NCBI RefSeq assembly: GCF_021026335.1
Contig: NZ_JAJNCY010000011.1
Location: 62,001 to 126,000 of the forward strand
Direction of reading: 5' to 3'
Source: Rhizobium sp. C1
GTDB taxonomy: Bacteria; Pseudomonadota; Alphaproteobacteria; Rhizobiales; Rhizobiaceae
DNA: 64,000 bases
Below the pieces are notes generated by a model. It did not search any database. It was not told the origin of the DNA and was given only the letters and a program-made list of their open reading frames with translations. Positions within the stretch are counted from its first letter, which is position 1. Each line of letters starts with the position of its first letter. Positions 39,205 to 49,967 of this stretch are shown one piece after another. The translations under genes and the position numbers were made by a program.

Positions 39205-40311
39205 TCAGGCGGCAACCGCCTGGGCTTCGCAGGCCTTGAAGGTCCGCTCCAGCTTTTCCTGATCAAGATCACGGCCAATGAAGACGAGGCGGGTTTCGCG
39301 CTTCTCGTGCTCCTTCCATGGACGCTGATGATCGCCCTCGATGATCATATGAACACCTTGCACGACATAGCGCTCCTCGTCGCCGGTGAAGGCGATGATG
39401 CCCTTCAGGCGCAGGATTTTCGGACCGTCCAACTGCGTGACCTTCTGAATCCAGGGGAAGAACTTGTCCGGGTTCATCTCGCCGCCGCGCAACGAAATCG
39501 ACTTCACCGTGACATCATGGATCGCCGAGGGCGCGTCGTGGTGATGGTGATGCCCGTGATCGTGGCCATGGCCGTGATGATCGTGGTCATGGTCGTGATG
39601 GTGGTGCCCATGATCGTGATCGCAATCCGGACCGCAGACGTGATCCTCGTATTCGTCGAGGAAATGCGGATCGTTTTCCATCGCCTTTTCGAGGTTGAAC
39701 GCGCCCTGATCGAGGATCTTGGCGATGTCCACTTCCGAGCGCTTGGCGAACATCACGCGGGCCGCCGGATTGATCGCGCGCACGACGTCTTCGACCTGAT
39801 GCAGCTCGTCATGCGACACGAGATCGGTCTTGTTGATGATGACGATATCGGCAAAGGCGATCTGGTCTTCCGCCTCGCGGCTGTCCTTCAGCCGCAGCGG
39901 CAGATGCTTGGCATCGACAAGAGCGACGACCGCGTCGAGCTCGGTCTTGGCGCGAACGTCGTCATCCATGAAGAAGGTCTGAGCGACCGGAACCGGATCA
40001 GCGAGGCCCGTCGTCTCGACAATGATGCCGTCGAAACGGCCGGGACGGCGCATCAGGCCTTCCACGACACGAATCAGGTCGCCGCGTACGGTGCAGCAGA
40101 CACAGCCATTGTTCATCTCGTAGATTTCTTCATCCGACTCGACGATCAGATCGTTGTCGATGCCGATCTCGCCGAATTCGTTAACGATGACGGCGTATTT
40201 TTTGCCATGATTCTCCGTGAGTATGCGGTTGAGCAGCGTCGTCTTGCCGGAGCCGAGATAGCCGGTCAGCACGGTGACGGGAATGGGTTTGATCGCTTGC
40301 GCTTGCGTCAT
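39205..40311 (-). CDS. CobW/COG0523 GTPase with His-rich metal-binding loop
   Basis: A 368 aa P-loop GTPase of the G3E family acting as a metallochaperone or metal-insertion factor. Motifs: Walker [13 protein letters not shown] (about residues 16-27), the metal-binding CVCC near residue 72, base-specific NKTD and a C-terminal CobW_C domain. Between them is an insertion with over 20 histidines and aspartates in about 40 residues (starting [14 protein letters not shown]), typical of the Zn-related subgroup. The ATG at 40311 gives [17 protein letters not shown]. No Zur-like site was recognised upstream, so the metal remains an inference. Confidence 0.9.
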   Translation of the reverse strand: MTQAQAIKPIPVTVLTGYLGSGKTTLLNRILTENHGKKYAVIVNEFGEIGIDNDLIVESDEEIYEMNNGCVCCTVRGDLIRVVEGLMRRPGRFDGIIVETTGLADPVPVAQTFFMDDDVRAKTELDAVVALVDAKHLPLRLKDSREAEDQIAFADIVIINKTDLVSHDELHQVEDVVRAINPAARVMFAKRSEVDIAKILDQGAFNLEKAMENDPHFLDEYEDHVCGPDCDHDHGHHHHDHDHDHHGHGHDHGHHHHHDAPSAIHDVTVKSISLRGGEMNPDKFFPWIQKVTQLDGPKILRLKGIIAFTGDEERYVVQGVHMIIEGDHQRPWKEHEKRETRLVFIGRDLDQEKLERTFKACEAQAVAA

Positions 40312-40539
40312 GGTCCACCTTCGGGGAAATGGCTTCGATTGGGTGACTATATAGGACGCCCTCACCGGGCATCGCAATAATGGCGTCGAATTAAAAGCCG
40401 GCATGAGGAAGGCAGGGAGTGACTGTCATGTTTTTTTCACAATGCAGCCACCGCTGGAACGCACTTCTGCTGCGCTGCGGGATGAAGATGATGGAACAAG
40501 CGAATCGTCCGAGCGTTGTTGGGCGGAAGGAGACATCCT

Positions 40540-41727
40540 ATGTCAGCGACACATGCCTCGCCCGCTAAAGCTGCTCCGAGCCATACGCCCGCAAGCAAGC
40601 GCGATACGCGCCTTGATGTCTTGCGCGCGCTGGCGCTTCTGATGATCTTCATCGACCATGTCCCCGGCCAGCCGCTTGAGCACTGGACGATGAAGAATTT
40701 CGGCTTCTCGGACGCGTCCGAGCTTTTCGTGCTGATATCCGGCATCGCGGTCGCGCTCGCCTATGGCCGCAAATATGATCTGACCAACCTCGCCTCATTG
40801 ACCGTGAAGGCCTGGCGGCGTGTCGTGACCCTGTTTGCCGCGCATATGACCGGCACGCTTCTGACGGTCGCCATCTTCGTCGGCGCTGCCTGGATGTTCG
40901 TGCGTCCGGATCTGCTCACTCAGGTGGCGCTCGGCCCCGTCGTTGCCGACCCCATGAAGGGTCTTGTGGCGCTCGGCACGCTCGGTCACCAGCTCGGCTA
41001 TAACAACATCCTGCCCATGTACATGGCGCTGATGGCGATAGCCCCGGCCGTGATCTGGCTGGAGCGCCGCAACCCGGCCATGCTGATCGCCATTTCCGCC
41101 CTCATCTGGGCGCTGGCCGGCACATGGCGTCTTGGCCCCCCGCGCATGCTCGAGCCCGGCATCTGGTTCTTCAACCCGCTATCCTGGCAGTTCCTCTTCG
41201 TCATCGGCTATGTCGGCGCACGTCACATCGCCCGTGGTGGGCGCATCGGCGGCAGCCCCGGCCTGCTCGCCGCCTCCATCACCTATGTGCTTTTCTCGGC
41301 CCTCTGGACGATCATGAACCTGGGCGCCCAGTCGAACCTGTCGCTCGGCCTGCCTTTCGTGCTGACAGGCTTCGACAAGACCTATCTGACCGGCTGGCGT
41401 CTCGCCCACACGCTGGCGCTGACCTATATCTTCCTGTCGGTGCCGTTCCTGTCGCGCATCACCCGCCTCGGTCTCGACAATTCGCTGGCCGTCATCGGCC
41501 GCCATGGTCTGGCAATCTTCCTGATCGGCACCGTACTCTCCGTGCTCGCGCAGGCGATCATGGCAATCATCGGCAACTGGCCGGAAACCGGCCTGCTGCT
41601 GATTGCCAACGGCATCTTCATTCAGATCATCGCCGCCTACTGGCTCGACATGCGCGAGACAAACCGCCGGAAAGCCAAGCCGACAGCACCGGCGGCGACC
41701 GCTGCCTTGCGTCCCGTCACCGCCTGA
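40540..41727 (+). CDS. opgC: OpgC-family membrane protein
   Basis: A 395 aa integral membrane protein with about ten transmembrane helices. The N-terminus RDTRLDVLRALALLMIFIDHVPG and SDASELFVLISGIAVALAYGRKY are characteristic of the OpgC branch of acyltransferase-3-like proteins, which add succinyl groups to periplasmic glucans. Cyclic glucan decoration is plausible in a rhizobium. AAGGAG at 40526-40531 precedes ATG 40540. Divergent from the CobW gene; the 3' end overlaps a small minus-strand gene by 11 bases. Substrate specificity not proved. Confidence 0.87.
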   Translation: MSATHASPAKAAPSHTPASKRDTRLDVLRALALLMIFIDHVPGQPLEHWTMKNFGFSDASELFVLISGIAVALAYGRKYDLTNLASLTVKAWRRVVTLFAAHMTGTLLTVAIFVGAAWMFVRPDLLTQVALGPVVADPMKGLVALGTLGHQLGYNNILPMYMALMAIAPAVIWLERRNPAMLIAISALIWALAGTWRLGPPRMLEPGIWFFNPLSWQFLFVIGYVGARHIARGGRIGGSPGLLAASITYVLFSALWTIMNLGAQSNLSLGLPFVLTGFDKTYLTGWRLAHTLALTYIFLSVPFLSRITRLGLDNSLAVIGRHGLAIFLIGTVLSVLAQAIMAIIGNWPETGLLLIANGIFIQIIAAYWLDMRETNRRKAKPTAPAATAALRPVTA

Positions 41728-41935
41728 ACAGCCGGCGCATAAACGCAACGAATGCCCGGCGGCGCGCCTCGCGCCGCCATTCCTCTGCGTTGCGCTCAAG
41801 GCTTTCCATATCCGTCCACTTTCCCGGCCAGATATCCGCCGGGACCTCAATGTCGCGACGGATGCGCCGGGCTGGCGCATCGATCTCACCCAAAAATTCC
41901 AACCCGCCGGCCCGGTGACTGTCAATCTCGGCCAT
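41717..41935 (-). CDS. Small hypothetical protein, Arg-rich C-terminus
   Basis: A 72 aa protein with no recognised domain. The N-terminal half is mixed (LEFLGEIDAPARRIRRDIEVPADIWPGKW) and the C-terminal part is a highly basic amphipathic helix (NAEEWRREARRRAFVAFMRRLFRR) that could contact membrane or nucleic acid. GGAGG lies five bases before ATG 41935, which makes a real gene likely; a start four codons upstream would overlap that site. Converges on opgC with an 11-base overlap. Confidence 0.6.
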   Translation of the reverse strand: MAEIDSHRAGGLEFLGEIDAPARRIRRDIEVPADIWPGKWTDMESLERNAEEWRREARRRAFVAFMRRLFRR

Positions 41936-42053
41936 CTCACCCTCCATGTGAGCGCACCCCTGCGCGCTCCTTGATTCAGGCCTTGATCTTAATTCATTCC
42001 CGATAGATTATAATTGCTCAGAAATTCCTGAAATAGATGAATGAAATTCCCCA

Positions 42054-42959
42054 ATGACAGACGCGTCACTGAAGGAAATGCAGGCGATCTGCCGGATCGC
42101 GGAAACGGGCAGCTTCGCGCAGGCCGCGGATGATCTTGCTCTCACCCCGTCCGCCGTCTCGAAACTCGTCAACCGTCTGGAATCCCGTCTCGGCATCCGT
42201 CTGATCACGCGCACCACCCGGCGCCTCTCGCTGACCTCTGAAGGCGCGACCTATGTCGCCCGCGCTCGCGACATTCTCAACGCGGTCGAGGACGTGGAAC
42301 AGGAAGTCATGGCCAGCGCGGCCGAACCGTCCGGTGTGCTGCGCGTGAATACCGGAACAGCCTTCGGACGCCACGTGCTGGGGCCGATCGTTCCGGATTT
42401 TCTGGCGCGCTATCCGAAAATCCGCCTCGATATCGGGATCGCCGACCGGCAGGTCGATCTGATCGCCGAACAATGGGACGTGGCGATCCGCATGGGCCAG
42501 CCGGGCGATCTGTCGCTGGTCATCCGCAAGATCGGCGAATCCTCCCGCGCGATCTGCGCAAGCCCTGCCTATCTCGAGCGCTTTGGTACGCCGAAGACGC
42601 CGGCCGATCTGGCGGGCCACAATTGCATCGTCATTTCCGGCTTTCCGTATCTCCGGCGCTGGCCCTTCGCCTCACCCGAAGGCGTCAATCTGCAGGACGT
42701 GGGCGGCAATCTGGTGACAGACAGCGCACATCTCATGGTCGATATGATGCTGGCGGGGCTCGGCATCGGGCGGCTGGCGCGTTTCACCATGGCAGAGCCT
42801 TTGGCCGATGGCCGGCTTGTCGAAATCCTGAAGGACATGCACCGTATCGACCCCTTCCCGATTCACGCGATCATGCCACCCGGCGGCAATCGCAGCCCCA
42901 AAGTCCGCGCCTTCGTCGATTTTCTGGCGGGCCACCCTCTGTTGAAGACCGCACTTTAG
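42054..42959 (+). CDS. LysR-family transcriptional regulator
   Basis: A 301 aa regulator with an N-terminal winged helix-turn-helix (MQAICRIAETGSFAQAADDLALTPSAVSKLVNRLESRLGIRL) and a C-terminal effector-binding domain. The sequence RITRTTRRLSLTSEGATY and the start of the sensor domain (GVLRVNTGTAFGRHVLGP) place it in the CrgA/DsdC-like large subgroup that often controls oxidoreductases. It stands between a small divergent gene and a convergent creatininase-family gene; its target cannot be inferred from spacing. Confidence 0.9.
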   Translation: MTDASLKEMQAICRIAETGSFAQAADDLALTPSAVSKLVNRLESRLGIRLITRTTRRLSLTSEGATYVARARDILNAVEDVEQEVMASAAEPSGVLRVNTGTAFGRHVLGPIVPDFLARYPKIRLDIGIADRQVDLIAEQWDVAIRMGQPGDLSLVIRKIGESSRAICASPAYLERFGTPKTPADLAGHNCIVISGFPYLRRWPFASPEGVNLQDVGGNLVTDSAHLMVDMMLAGLGIGRLARFTMAEPLADGRLVEILKDMHRIDPFPIHAIMPPGGNRSPKVRAFVDFLAGHPLLKTAL

Positions 42960-42983
42960 GGTACTTCGCGACCCGAGACGGTC

Positions 42984-43778
42984 TCATTTTTTCGCCGGAG
43001 AGTCCTGCTCGGCGAACAACGACAAATCGAAACGCGCGACATCGTAAAGCAGGTCGATCAATCCGCCCGCCGCGCGGTCGATCATCTCCCGGCCCTTCTG
43101 GGCAGTCGCCAGCGCTGCGTTTCCGGCCACGCCATCCGGATTGAGATCGCGCATCATCCATCCGAAGGAATGCGGGCCATAGGCCCGCAGATGTCTGAAA
43201 TCGCGGATGAATTCGCTCTGCCGCGAGGGAAAGTCACGCGCCTTGCCCATGTCGACCAGATCGGGTCTCAGCGCCAGCATGACCGACGTCTCGATATCGC
43301 CGCCATGGATGCCCAGCGCCTTTTCCTCAGGCGTCACGAGCCCCACTTCCGCGCCGAAGCGCGTCCAGCTGGTGGCGACGCAGAGCATGCCGAACCGGAC
43401 CCGCGCTTCGGTCGCCACGATCGTCATCAGCGGCGAGTTGCCGCCATGCGCATTGAGCAGAACGAGACGCTGGATGCCCTGGCCGTTCAGCTCTTCCGCA
43501 ATACCCAGCCAGCGCTCGACCGCCTCGTGATAGCTCAGTGTCCGCGTACCCGCGACATCCATATGCTCGATCGAATAGCCGACCGGCTCCGCCGGCAGAA
43601 AGACGACATCGAGTTCGGCCCGCAGCAGCGTCTCAGCCCGCCGGGCGATCCCCTCTGCGATGATCGCATCGGTTTCAAAAGGCAGATGCGGCCCATGCTG
43701 CTCATGCGCGCCAAGCGGCAGAACCGCGATGCGCGCGGCCTTGTTTCCTGCTTTAAGCCCTGTCGAGAGCGTGGACAC
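42984..43778 (-). CDS. Creatininase family protein
   Basis: A 264 aa metal-dependent amidohydrolase of the creatinine amidohydrolase fold. Metal-binding motifs are GAHEQHGPHLPFETD (Glu, His, Asp ligands), LLNAHGGNSP and GIHGGDIETS, the last having Asp for the usual Glu in HAGE. The family includes creatininase, MftE and dealkylating or formamide-acting enzymes in pyrimidine and nucleoside routes, so the exact reaction is not predictable. Divergent from the MarR gene 70 bases away, which may control it. Confidence 0.87.
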   Translation of the reverse strand: MSTLSTGLKAGNKAARIAVLPLGAHEQHGPHLPFETDAIIAEGIARRAETLLRAELDVVFLPAEPVGYSIEHMDVAGTRTLSYHEAVERWLGIAEELNGQGIQRLVLLNAHGGNSPLMTIVATEARVRFGMLCVATSWTRFGAEVGLVTPEEKALGIHGGDIETSVMLALRPDLVDMGKARDFPSRQSEFIRDFRHLRAYGPHSFGWMMRDLNPDGVAGNAALATAQKGREMIDRAAGGLIDLLYDVARFDLSLFAEQDSPAKK

Positions 43779-43848
43779 TTACCAAAACCTCCGTTATCCC
43801 TTCCATTAAGAACTCATAGCGTGCCGGGGCACGGAGGCAAGCGGGCAG

Positions 43849-44337
43849 ATGGCAAAGAAAAACAAGGACAAGAAAAAAGACGCCAAGCGGGGGAAACTGA
43901 CGGCAAGTCCTGCAGATATCGCTTTCGAAGTGGCTCAGGTCGCCCGCCAGTTCCGCACACTGACGTCCAGAACGCTGAGCGATGTCGGCCTCTATGGCGG
44001 GCAGGAAGGCGTCATGACGGCGCTGGGCGAAGAAGACGGTCTCACGGCCGGCGCCATTGCAAGCCGCCTCGGCGTGAAGCCGCCGACCATCACCCGCACC
44101 ATTACCCGCATGGAAGCGCAAGGCCTGCTGACCCGCAAGGGCGGCGAGGATGGCCGCCAGACCACCGTCTGGCTGACCGAGACCGGCCGCGCCAAGCTCG
44201 ACAGCGTCGAGACCTCCAGCAACACCGTCATGGATGCCGCCTTCCACGATCTCGACGAGAAGCAGATGCGCAAGCTTCTCGAGCTGTTGCAGCAGGTCAG
44301 CGACAACCTCGAGACCGCCCTTTCCGCCGAAGGGTGA
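43849..44337 (+). CDS. MarR-family transcriptional regulator
   Basis: A 162 aa winged-helix regulator. It begins with a very Lys-rich tail (AKKNKDKKKDAKRGK), then the dimerisation helix FEVAQVARQFRTLTSR and the DNA-binding part AGAIASRLGVKPPTITRTITRMEAQGLLTRKGGEDGRQTTVWLTETG. Such proteins release DNA on binding small aromatic or oxidised ligands. Divergent from the creatininase-family gene; followed 115 bases later by the LacI-type regulator. Ribosome site is weak (AGCGGGCAG). Confidence 0.88.
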   Translation: MAKKNKDKKKDAKRGKLTASPADIAFEVAQVARQFRTLTSRTLSDVGLYGGQEGVMTALGEEDGLTAGAIASRLGVKPPTITRTITRMEAQGLLTRKGGEDGRQTTVWLTETGRAKLDSVETSSNTVMDAAFHDLDEKQMRKLLELLQQVSDNLETALSAEG

Positions 44338-44452
44338 ACGCCGCTTACGGACGGAAATTGTTGCAAGGGGCCTTAAAACCGTTTACTTAAAATTTTTAAG
44401 TCAGCGGAAAGCGGGGCGCAGACCCTGCGATATCAAGCGTCGGGGAGGCAAC

Positions 44453-45472
44453 GTGGCGCAAAAGATCAAGCTTTCGACGATCGCCGAGTCGCTCGGCGTT
44501 TCCACGGCCACCGTTTCGCTTGCACTGCGCGACAGTCCGCTGGTCGCCGCCGCAACCCGCGAGAAGATCAAGGAACAGTCGCGCGCGCTCGGCTATATCT
44601 ACAATCGCCGCGCCGCCAGTCTCCGAACCTCCCGCTCCGGCATCATCGGCGTCGTGGTGCATGACATCCAGAACCCGTTTTATGCCGAAATCCTGAAGGC
44701 GATCGAAAGCGAACTCGACCGCTCCAGTCACACCTTCATCCTGTCGAACCATTACGACTCGGTCGAAAAGCAGCGCAATTTCGTCGAAACGCTGTTGCAG
44801 CTCGGCGGCGACGGCGTCATCATGTCGCCGGCCATCGGCACGCCGCGCGAGGATCTGGAGCTGGCGGAAAACAACGGCATGCCGGCCATTCTGGTCGCCC
44901 GTTCGGTCGAAAACCTCGACCTGCCCACCTATCGCGGCGACGACAGCTATGGCATTTCGCTCGCCACCAACCACCTGATCGGCCTTGGTCATCGCACCAT
45001 CGCCATGGTCGGCGGCACCGACCAGACCTCGACCGGCCGCGACCGCTATCAGGGCTATGTCAACGCACTGAAAAAGGCCAATATCCCGGTCGATCCGGCG
45101 TTACGCATCGCCGGCCCGCGCTCCAAGCAGGGTGGCTTCGAGGCCGCCGTGCATTTCCTGTCGCTGCCGCAGAAGCCGACCGCCGCCGTCTGCTGGAACG
45201 ATCTCGTCGCCATCGGCTTCATGAACGGTATCGCGCGTGCCGGCCTCATGCCCGGCCGCGACATTTCCGTCACCGGCTATGACGACCTGGAAGAGGCGGC
45301 AATCGCCACGCCCGGCCTCACCACCGTGTGGAACGGGCAGTCGGAAGTCGGCCGCCTCGCCGCCCGCGCCCTGCTCGACAAGCTTTCCGGCAGCCATGAG
45401 CCGGACGGGATCCACCTGATCAAGCCGGAAATGCGTATCCGCCAATCCACCGCGCCGCTGCATCGGAGTTGA
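44453..45472 (+). CDS. LacI-family transcriptional regulator
   Basis: A 339 aa regulator: LacI helix-turn-helix and hinge at the N-terminus (STIAESLGVSTATVSLALRDSP, LGYIYNRRAASLRTSRSG), then a periplasmic-binding-protein-like sensor (GVVVHDIQNPFYAEILKAIES to DISVTGYDDLEEAAIATPGLTTV). The start is GTG at 44453 because GGGGAGG ends five bases ahead; the long in-frame extension upstream overlaps the MarR gene. Its TGA overlaps the region just before the hydroxyacid dehydrogenase, so the two are one operon and a sugar acid or 2-oxoacid may be the inducer. Confidence 0.9.
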   Translation: MAQKIKLSTIAESLGVSTATVSLALRDSPLVAAATREKIKEQSRALGYIYNRRAASLRTSRSGIIGVVVHDIQNPFYAEILKAIESELDRSSHTFILSNHYDSVEKQRNFVETLLQLGGDGVIMSPAIGTPREDLELAENNGMPAILVARSVENLDLPTYRGDDSYGISLATNHLIGLGHRTIAMVGGTDQTSTGRDRYQGYVNALKKANIPVDPALRIAGPRSKQGGFEAAVHFLSLPQKPTAAVCWNDLVAIGFMNGIARAGLMPGRDISVTGYDDLEEAAIATPGLTTVWNGQSEVGRLAARALLDKLSGSHEPDGIHLIKPEMRIRQSTAPLHRS

Positions 45473-45477
45473 TATCC

Positions 45478-46434
45478 ATGTCGAAGGTCTCGATCCTCAC
45501 CGCCGGCAAGGTCCACCCACGCGTTATCGAACGGCTTGAACCCCATTTCGATCTTGTTCGGATCGAACGGGCAGACCCGGCCCTGATCACGCCCGAGATC
45601 GCCGAGAAGGTCCGCGGCGCAACCGGCTTCAACGGCATGCCAGCCGATCTGATGGCCGCGCTTCCCAAACTCGAGATCGTCGCCAATTTCGGCGTCGGCT
45701 ATGATGGCGTGAATGTCGCCCATGCCGCCGCCAACAACATCATCGTCACCAACACGCCGGATGTGTTGAACGAGGAAGTGGCCGACACCACGCTCGGCCT
45801 GCTGATCAATACCGTTCGCCTGCTGCCCAAGGCCGAAACCTTTCTGCGCGACGGCCGCTGGGAAAAGGATGGCGCCTTCATGCTGTCGCCGCTCTCGCTG
45901 CGTGGCCGGACCGTCGGTCTCTATGGCCTCGGCCGCATCGGCCTCGAAATTGCCCAGCGCGTGGCGGCCTTCAATCTGCCGGTGAGCTATCACACGCGCA
46001 GCGAACGCAAGGACGTGACCTATCGCTACCATCCGACGCTGGAAGCGCTGGCGGACGCCGTCGATACGCTGATCTGTATCGTTCCGAAGACGCCGCAGAC
46101 CCACAAGACGATCAATGCCGACATTCTGAAGCGTCTCGGGCCAAACGGCGTCCTCATCAATGTCGGCCGCGGCTGGACCGTGGACGAGGATGCGCTGGCC
46201 GACGCGCTGGAAAGCAGGACCATCGCCGCCGCCGGTCTCGATGTCTTTCAGGATGAGCCCCATGTGCCGGCGCGCCTGTTGGCGCTCGACAATGCCTGCC
46301 TGCTGCCGCATGTCGCTTCCGCCTCGGTTCCGACGCGCAACGCCATGGCCGACCTGACGGCCGAAAACCTGATCTCGTGGTTCGAGAAGGGGCGTCCGAT
46401 CACCCCCGTCCCGGAGACACCGTTCAGGGGATGA
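45478..46434 (+). CDS. D-isomer 2-hydroxyacid dehydrogenase (glyoxylate/hydroxypyruvate reductase type)
   Basis: A 318 aa NAD(P)-dependent dehydrogenase. The nucleotide motif is GLYGLGRIGLEIAQRVAAF; active-site residues are the Arg in LINVGRGWTVDEDALADAL, the Glu in FQDEPHVP and the His in LLPHVASASVPTR. The sequence NFGVGYDGVNV is the substrate-binding segment of the glyoxylate/hydroxypyruvate reductase group. The ATG at 45478 has GGAG nine bases upstream and lies six bases after the lacI stop, so both are probably made from one message. Confidence 0.9.
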   Translation: MSKVSILTAGKVHPRVIERLEPHFDLVRIERADPALITPEIAEKVRGATGFNGMPADLMAALPKLEIVANFGVGYDGVNVAHAAANNIIVTNTPDVLNEEVADTTLGLLINTVRLLPKAETFLRDGRWEKDGAFMLSPLSLRGRTVGLYGLGRIGLEIAQRVAAFNLPVSYHTRSERKDVTYRYHPTLEALADAVDTLICIVPKTPQTHKTINADILKRLGPNGVLINVGRGWTVDEDALADALESRTIAAAGLDVFQDEPHVPARLLALDNACLLPHVASASVPTRNAMADLTAENLISWFEKGRPITPVPETPFRG

Positions 46435-46626
46435 AGAGGATCAACCTGATCTTCGTCATTGTCCGACCTCAATAACCGGTTAATATCCTGTTCTCGCGTT
46501 AGACTTCTGTTAGGAATTGGCGCGCAACATGTTTTTATTGGCATGGACAGTGCGTTGCTTCGTCTGGTCCGTCATCGCGTGACGGTTCGGCGCAAGCAGA
46601 TGTCTCCGAAGGCAAAGGAGAGACAC

Positions 46627-47031
46627 ATGAAGTTGATACTCGTCGCCACGACGCTCGCGATTGCCGGAGCGACGGCAAGCTATCTGGCACCCTCGCCACA
46701 GCAAAACCCCGGCGTGGATACGATGACGACGGCCGCCATCGGCAATCCCTCCAGCTACTCGGTCTCCAATATCGCCGAAGGCAAGGCCTGCGTGATCAAG
46801 CGCGGCAAGCCCGCTTCGACGCGGACTTTCGCCCTGAAGAGTGAACCGGGCTGCGACGATGTGTGGCCGGGTCTCGATCAGGCGCGCAACTGGACGGAGA
46901 ATGCCGACGGCAGCGTCGCTCTCACCGACAAGGCCGGCAGGCAGGTGATCATGATCGCTCCCGGCGACGGCATCGGCTATGTCGCTGTCGATCCGCCATC
47001 CGCGGCCCTCACCCTGACCGCGGTGCGGTGA
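46627..47031 (+). CDS. Inh/AprI-like protease-inhibitor domain protein, exported
   Basis: A 134 aa protein with a signal peptide or anchor (MKLILVATTLAIAGATASYL) and a single small beta-barrel domain resembling the alkaline protease inhibitor Inh/AprI: ACVIKRGKPASTRTFALKSEPGCDDVWPGLDQARNWTENADGSVALTDKAGRQ with two cysteines that would form the disulfide. AAGGAG lies 9 bases before the ATG. In rhizobia such domains occur in outer-membrane lipoproteins of unknown target; no metalloprotease gene is nearby. Confidence 0.72.
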   Translation: MKLILVATTLAIAGATASYLAPSPQQNPGVDTMTTAAIGNPSSYSVSNIAEGKACVIKRGKPASTRTFALKSEPGCDDVWPGLDQARNWTENADGSVALTDKAGRQVIMIAPGDGIGYVAVDPPSAALTLTAVR

Positions 47032-47041
47032 AGACGGCGGC

Positions 47042-47803
47042 TCACGCCGCCAGCTTGCGCGATGCCTGATAGGCCCTGACCGCTTCCCCGAAGGCCGTGA
47101 AAAGCGCGTTGGACGGCGCGTCCTTGCCGACCCAATATTCCGGATGCCACTGAACGCCGACGGCAAAGGCCTTTGCGCCGATGACGGAGACGGCCTCGAT
47201 CGTGCCGTCTTCGGCAACAGCCTCAACCGCAAGATTGGGCGCGGCTTGCGAAATCGCCTGACGATGCAGCGAATTGACCTTGAAGGCCCCCGCACCGAGC
47301 GCGCCGGCGAGACAGGACCCTTCCTTGACCACGACCGTCTGATGGATTTCATACTGCACGTCGCGGTCGGGGACTTCGCGGCGGCGATGATCGGCAACGC
47401 CGGGCATCTCCTGGATTTCGCTGGCGAGTGTGCCCCCCAGCGCCACGTTCAGTTCCTGAATGCCACGGCAGATCGCCAGAAGCGGGACGCCGCGCTCGAT
47501 CGCCCGGCGGATGAGCGGCATGGTCGTGGCATCGCGCGCCGGATCAAAAGGCCCGTCCTTTTCTTCCGCCACCTTGCCGTAGAGCGAGGGATGAACATTC
47601 GAGCGGGAGCCGGACAAAAGAACGCCATCCACCCGGTCCAGCACTTCATCGATATCGTGCTCCGTCTCCAGCGCCGGCACGATCAGCGGCAGAACCCCGG
47701 CGCCCTTGATGGCTGCGTTCACATATTGGGTCTGGACGGCATGCCAGGTCGTTCCGTCAAGTTCACGAATATCGGCGGGAATGACGACGACAGGCATGCT
47801 CAT
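47042..47803 (-). CDS. Gamma-glutamyl-gamma-aminobutyrate hydrolase family peptidase (C26)
   Basis: A 253 aa class I glutamine-amidotransferase-like hydrolase of the PuuD type. The nucleophile elbow is LLAICRGIQELNVALGG (Cys about 115), and the His-Glu pair is in VGVQWHPEYWVG. PuuD frees GABA from gamma-glutamyl-GABA in putrescine breakdown; no other puu gene is close, so another gamma-glutamyl substrate is possible. The ATG at 47803 has GGAG eight bases upstream. Convergent with the Inh-like gene with a 10-base gap. Confidence 0.88.
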   Translation of the reverse strand: MSMPVVVIPADIRELDGTTWHAVQTQYVNAAIKGAGVLPLIVPALETEHDIDEVLDRVDGVLLSGSRSNVHPSLYGKVAEEKDGPFDPARDATTMPLIRRAIERGVPLLAICRGIQELNVALGGTLASEIQEMPGVADHRRREVPDRDVQYEIHQTVVVKEGSCLAGALGAGAFKVNSLHRQAISQAAPNLAVEAVAEDGTIEAVSVIGAKAFAVGVQWHPEYWVGKDAPSNALFTAFGEAVRAYQASRKLAA

Positions 47804-47851
47804 GAAAGGTCTCCATTTGATCAAGTTTGGCGAACATCTCGCCGGAAATGA

Positions 47852-49177
<1,326 letters not shown>

Positions 49178-49197
49178 GCGATCCGCATTTGCCTTCA

Positions 49198-49235
49198 GAT
49201 GCCCCGGAAATTGTTTCCGGGGCATCATTTGTTTT
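49198..49235 (+). terminator. Intrinsic terminator after dctP
   Basis: Perfect 13-bp stem GATGCCCCGGAAA/TTTCCGGGGCATC with loop TTG, then ATTTGTTTTT. It ends a monocistronic dctP message 20 bases after the stop. Confidence 0.9.
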
Positions 49236-49301
49236 TCACACAATCCGGATGAAAAATCGCTACAGACAATTCTGAATCGACACTTCAGGAATCAATACGC
49301 G

Positions 49302-49967
49302 ATGTCCCTCCCCCGCCGACCGGCCGCCGTGATCTTCGACATGGACGGCCTTCTGTTCAACACGGAAACGCTGTCTTTCGAATCTGCCGTGACGGCGGCT
49401 GCGCATTTCGGCCACACGGTCGAGTGGGATCTGTTCAAGACGCTCATCGGTCGTCAATGGCCGGATATCCGGACCAGGCTTGTCGCCGCATTGGGCGAAA
49501 CTTTCGATGCTGACGCCTTCCGCCCCATCTGGATTTCACATTACGAAGCGCTTCTCGAGATCCGCCTCGCCATCAAGCCGGGCGTCGTCGAAATTCTCGA
49601 CCTTCTGGACCGCCTCGCGATCCCGCGCGCCATCGCCACCTCATCGCCGCGCCGGGCCGTGGATTACAAGATCGGCACCTTCGATATCACCCATCGCTTT
49701 CACGCCGTCGTGGCGCAGGGCGATTATGCGAAAGGCAAGCCGGAGCCCGACCCATTCCTCACCGCAGCCGAGCGCCTCGGCGTCGATCCTGCCGCCTGCC
49801 TGGCGCTGGAAGACAGCCATAACGGCATCCGCTCGGCGCACGCCGCCGGCATGATGGCCGTCATGGTGCCGGACCTGCTCGACCCCACGGACGAAATCCG
49901 TCCCTTCTGCACGGTCGTCGCGCATGACCTGCACGAAGTGGCGCTGATGATCGAGAAATCCGCCTGA
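49302..49967 (+). CDS. HAD-superfamily hydrolase, beta-phosphoglucomutase-like
   Basis: A 221 aa HAD subfamily IA phosphatase or phosphomutase. Motifs: nucleophile IFDMDGLLFNTE, motif II ATSSPR, the lysine and PEPDPFL of motif III, and LEDSHNGIRSAHAAGM of motif IV. A helical cap (residues about 15-85) covers the site. The best guess is hydrolysis of a small sugar phosphate; specificity is unknown. Its stop codon directly abuts that of the convergent LysE gene. Confidence 0.88.
   Translation: MSLPRRPAAVIFDMDGLLFNTETLSFESAVTAAAHFGHTVEWDLFKTLIGRQWPDIRTRLVAALGETFDADAFRPIWISHYEALLEIRLAIKPGVVEILDLLDRLAIPRAIATSSPRRAVDYKIGTFDITHRFHAVVAQGDYAKGKPEPDPFLTAAERLGVDPAACLALEDSHNGIRSAHAAGMMAVMVPDLLDPTDEIRPFCTVVAHDLHEVALMIEKSA

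Noticed and set aside
39535..39630. Short tandem CATGATGATG-like repeats resembling a repeat array
   Set aside because: They are codons of the His/Asp-rich loop of the CobW protein, not a CRISPR or satellite.
40312..40539. Possible Zur operator ahead of the CobW gene
   Set aside because: No sequence close to the palindromic alphaproteobacterial Zur site could be found.
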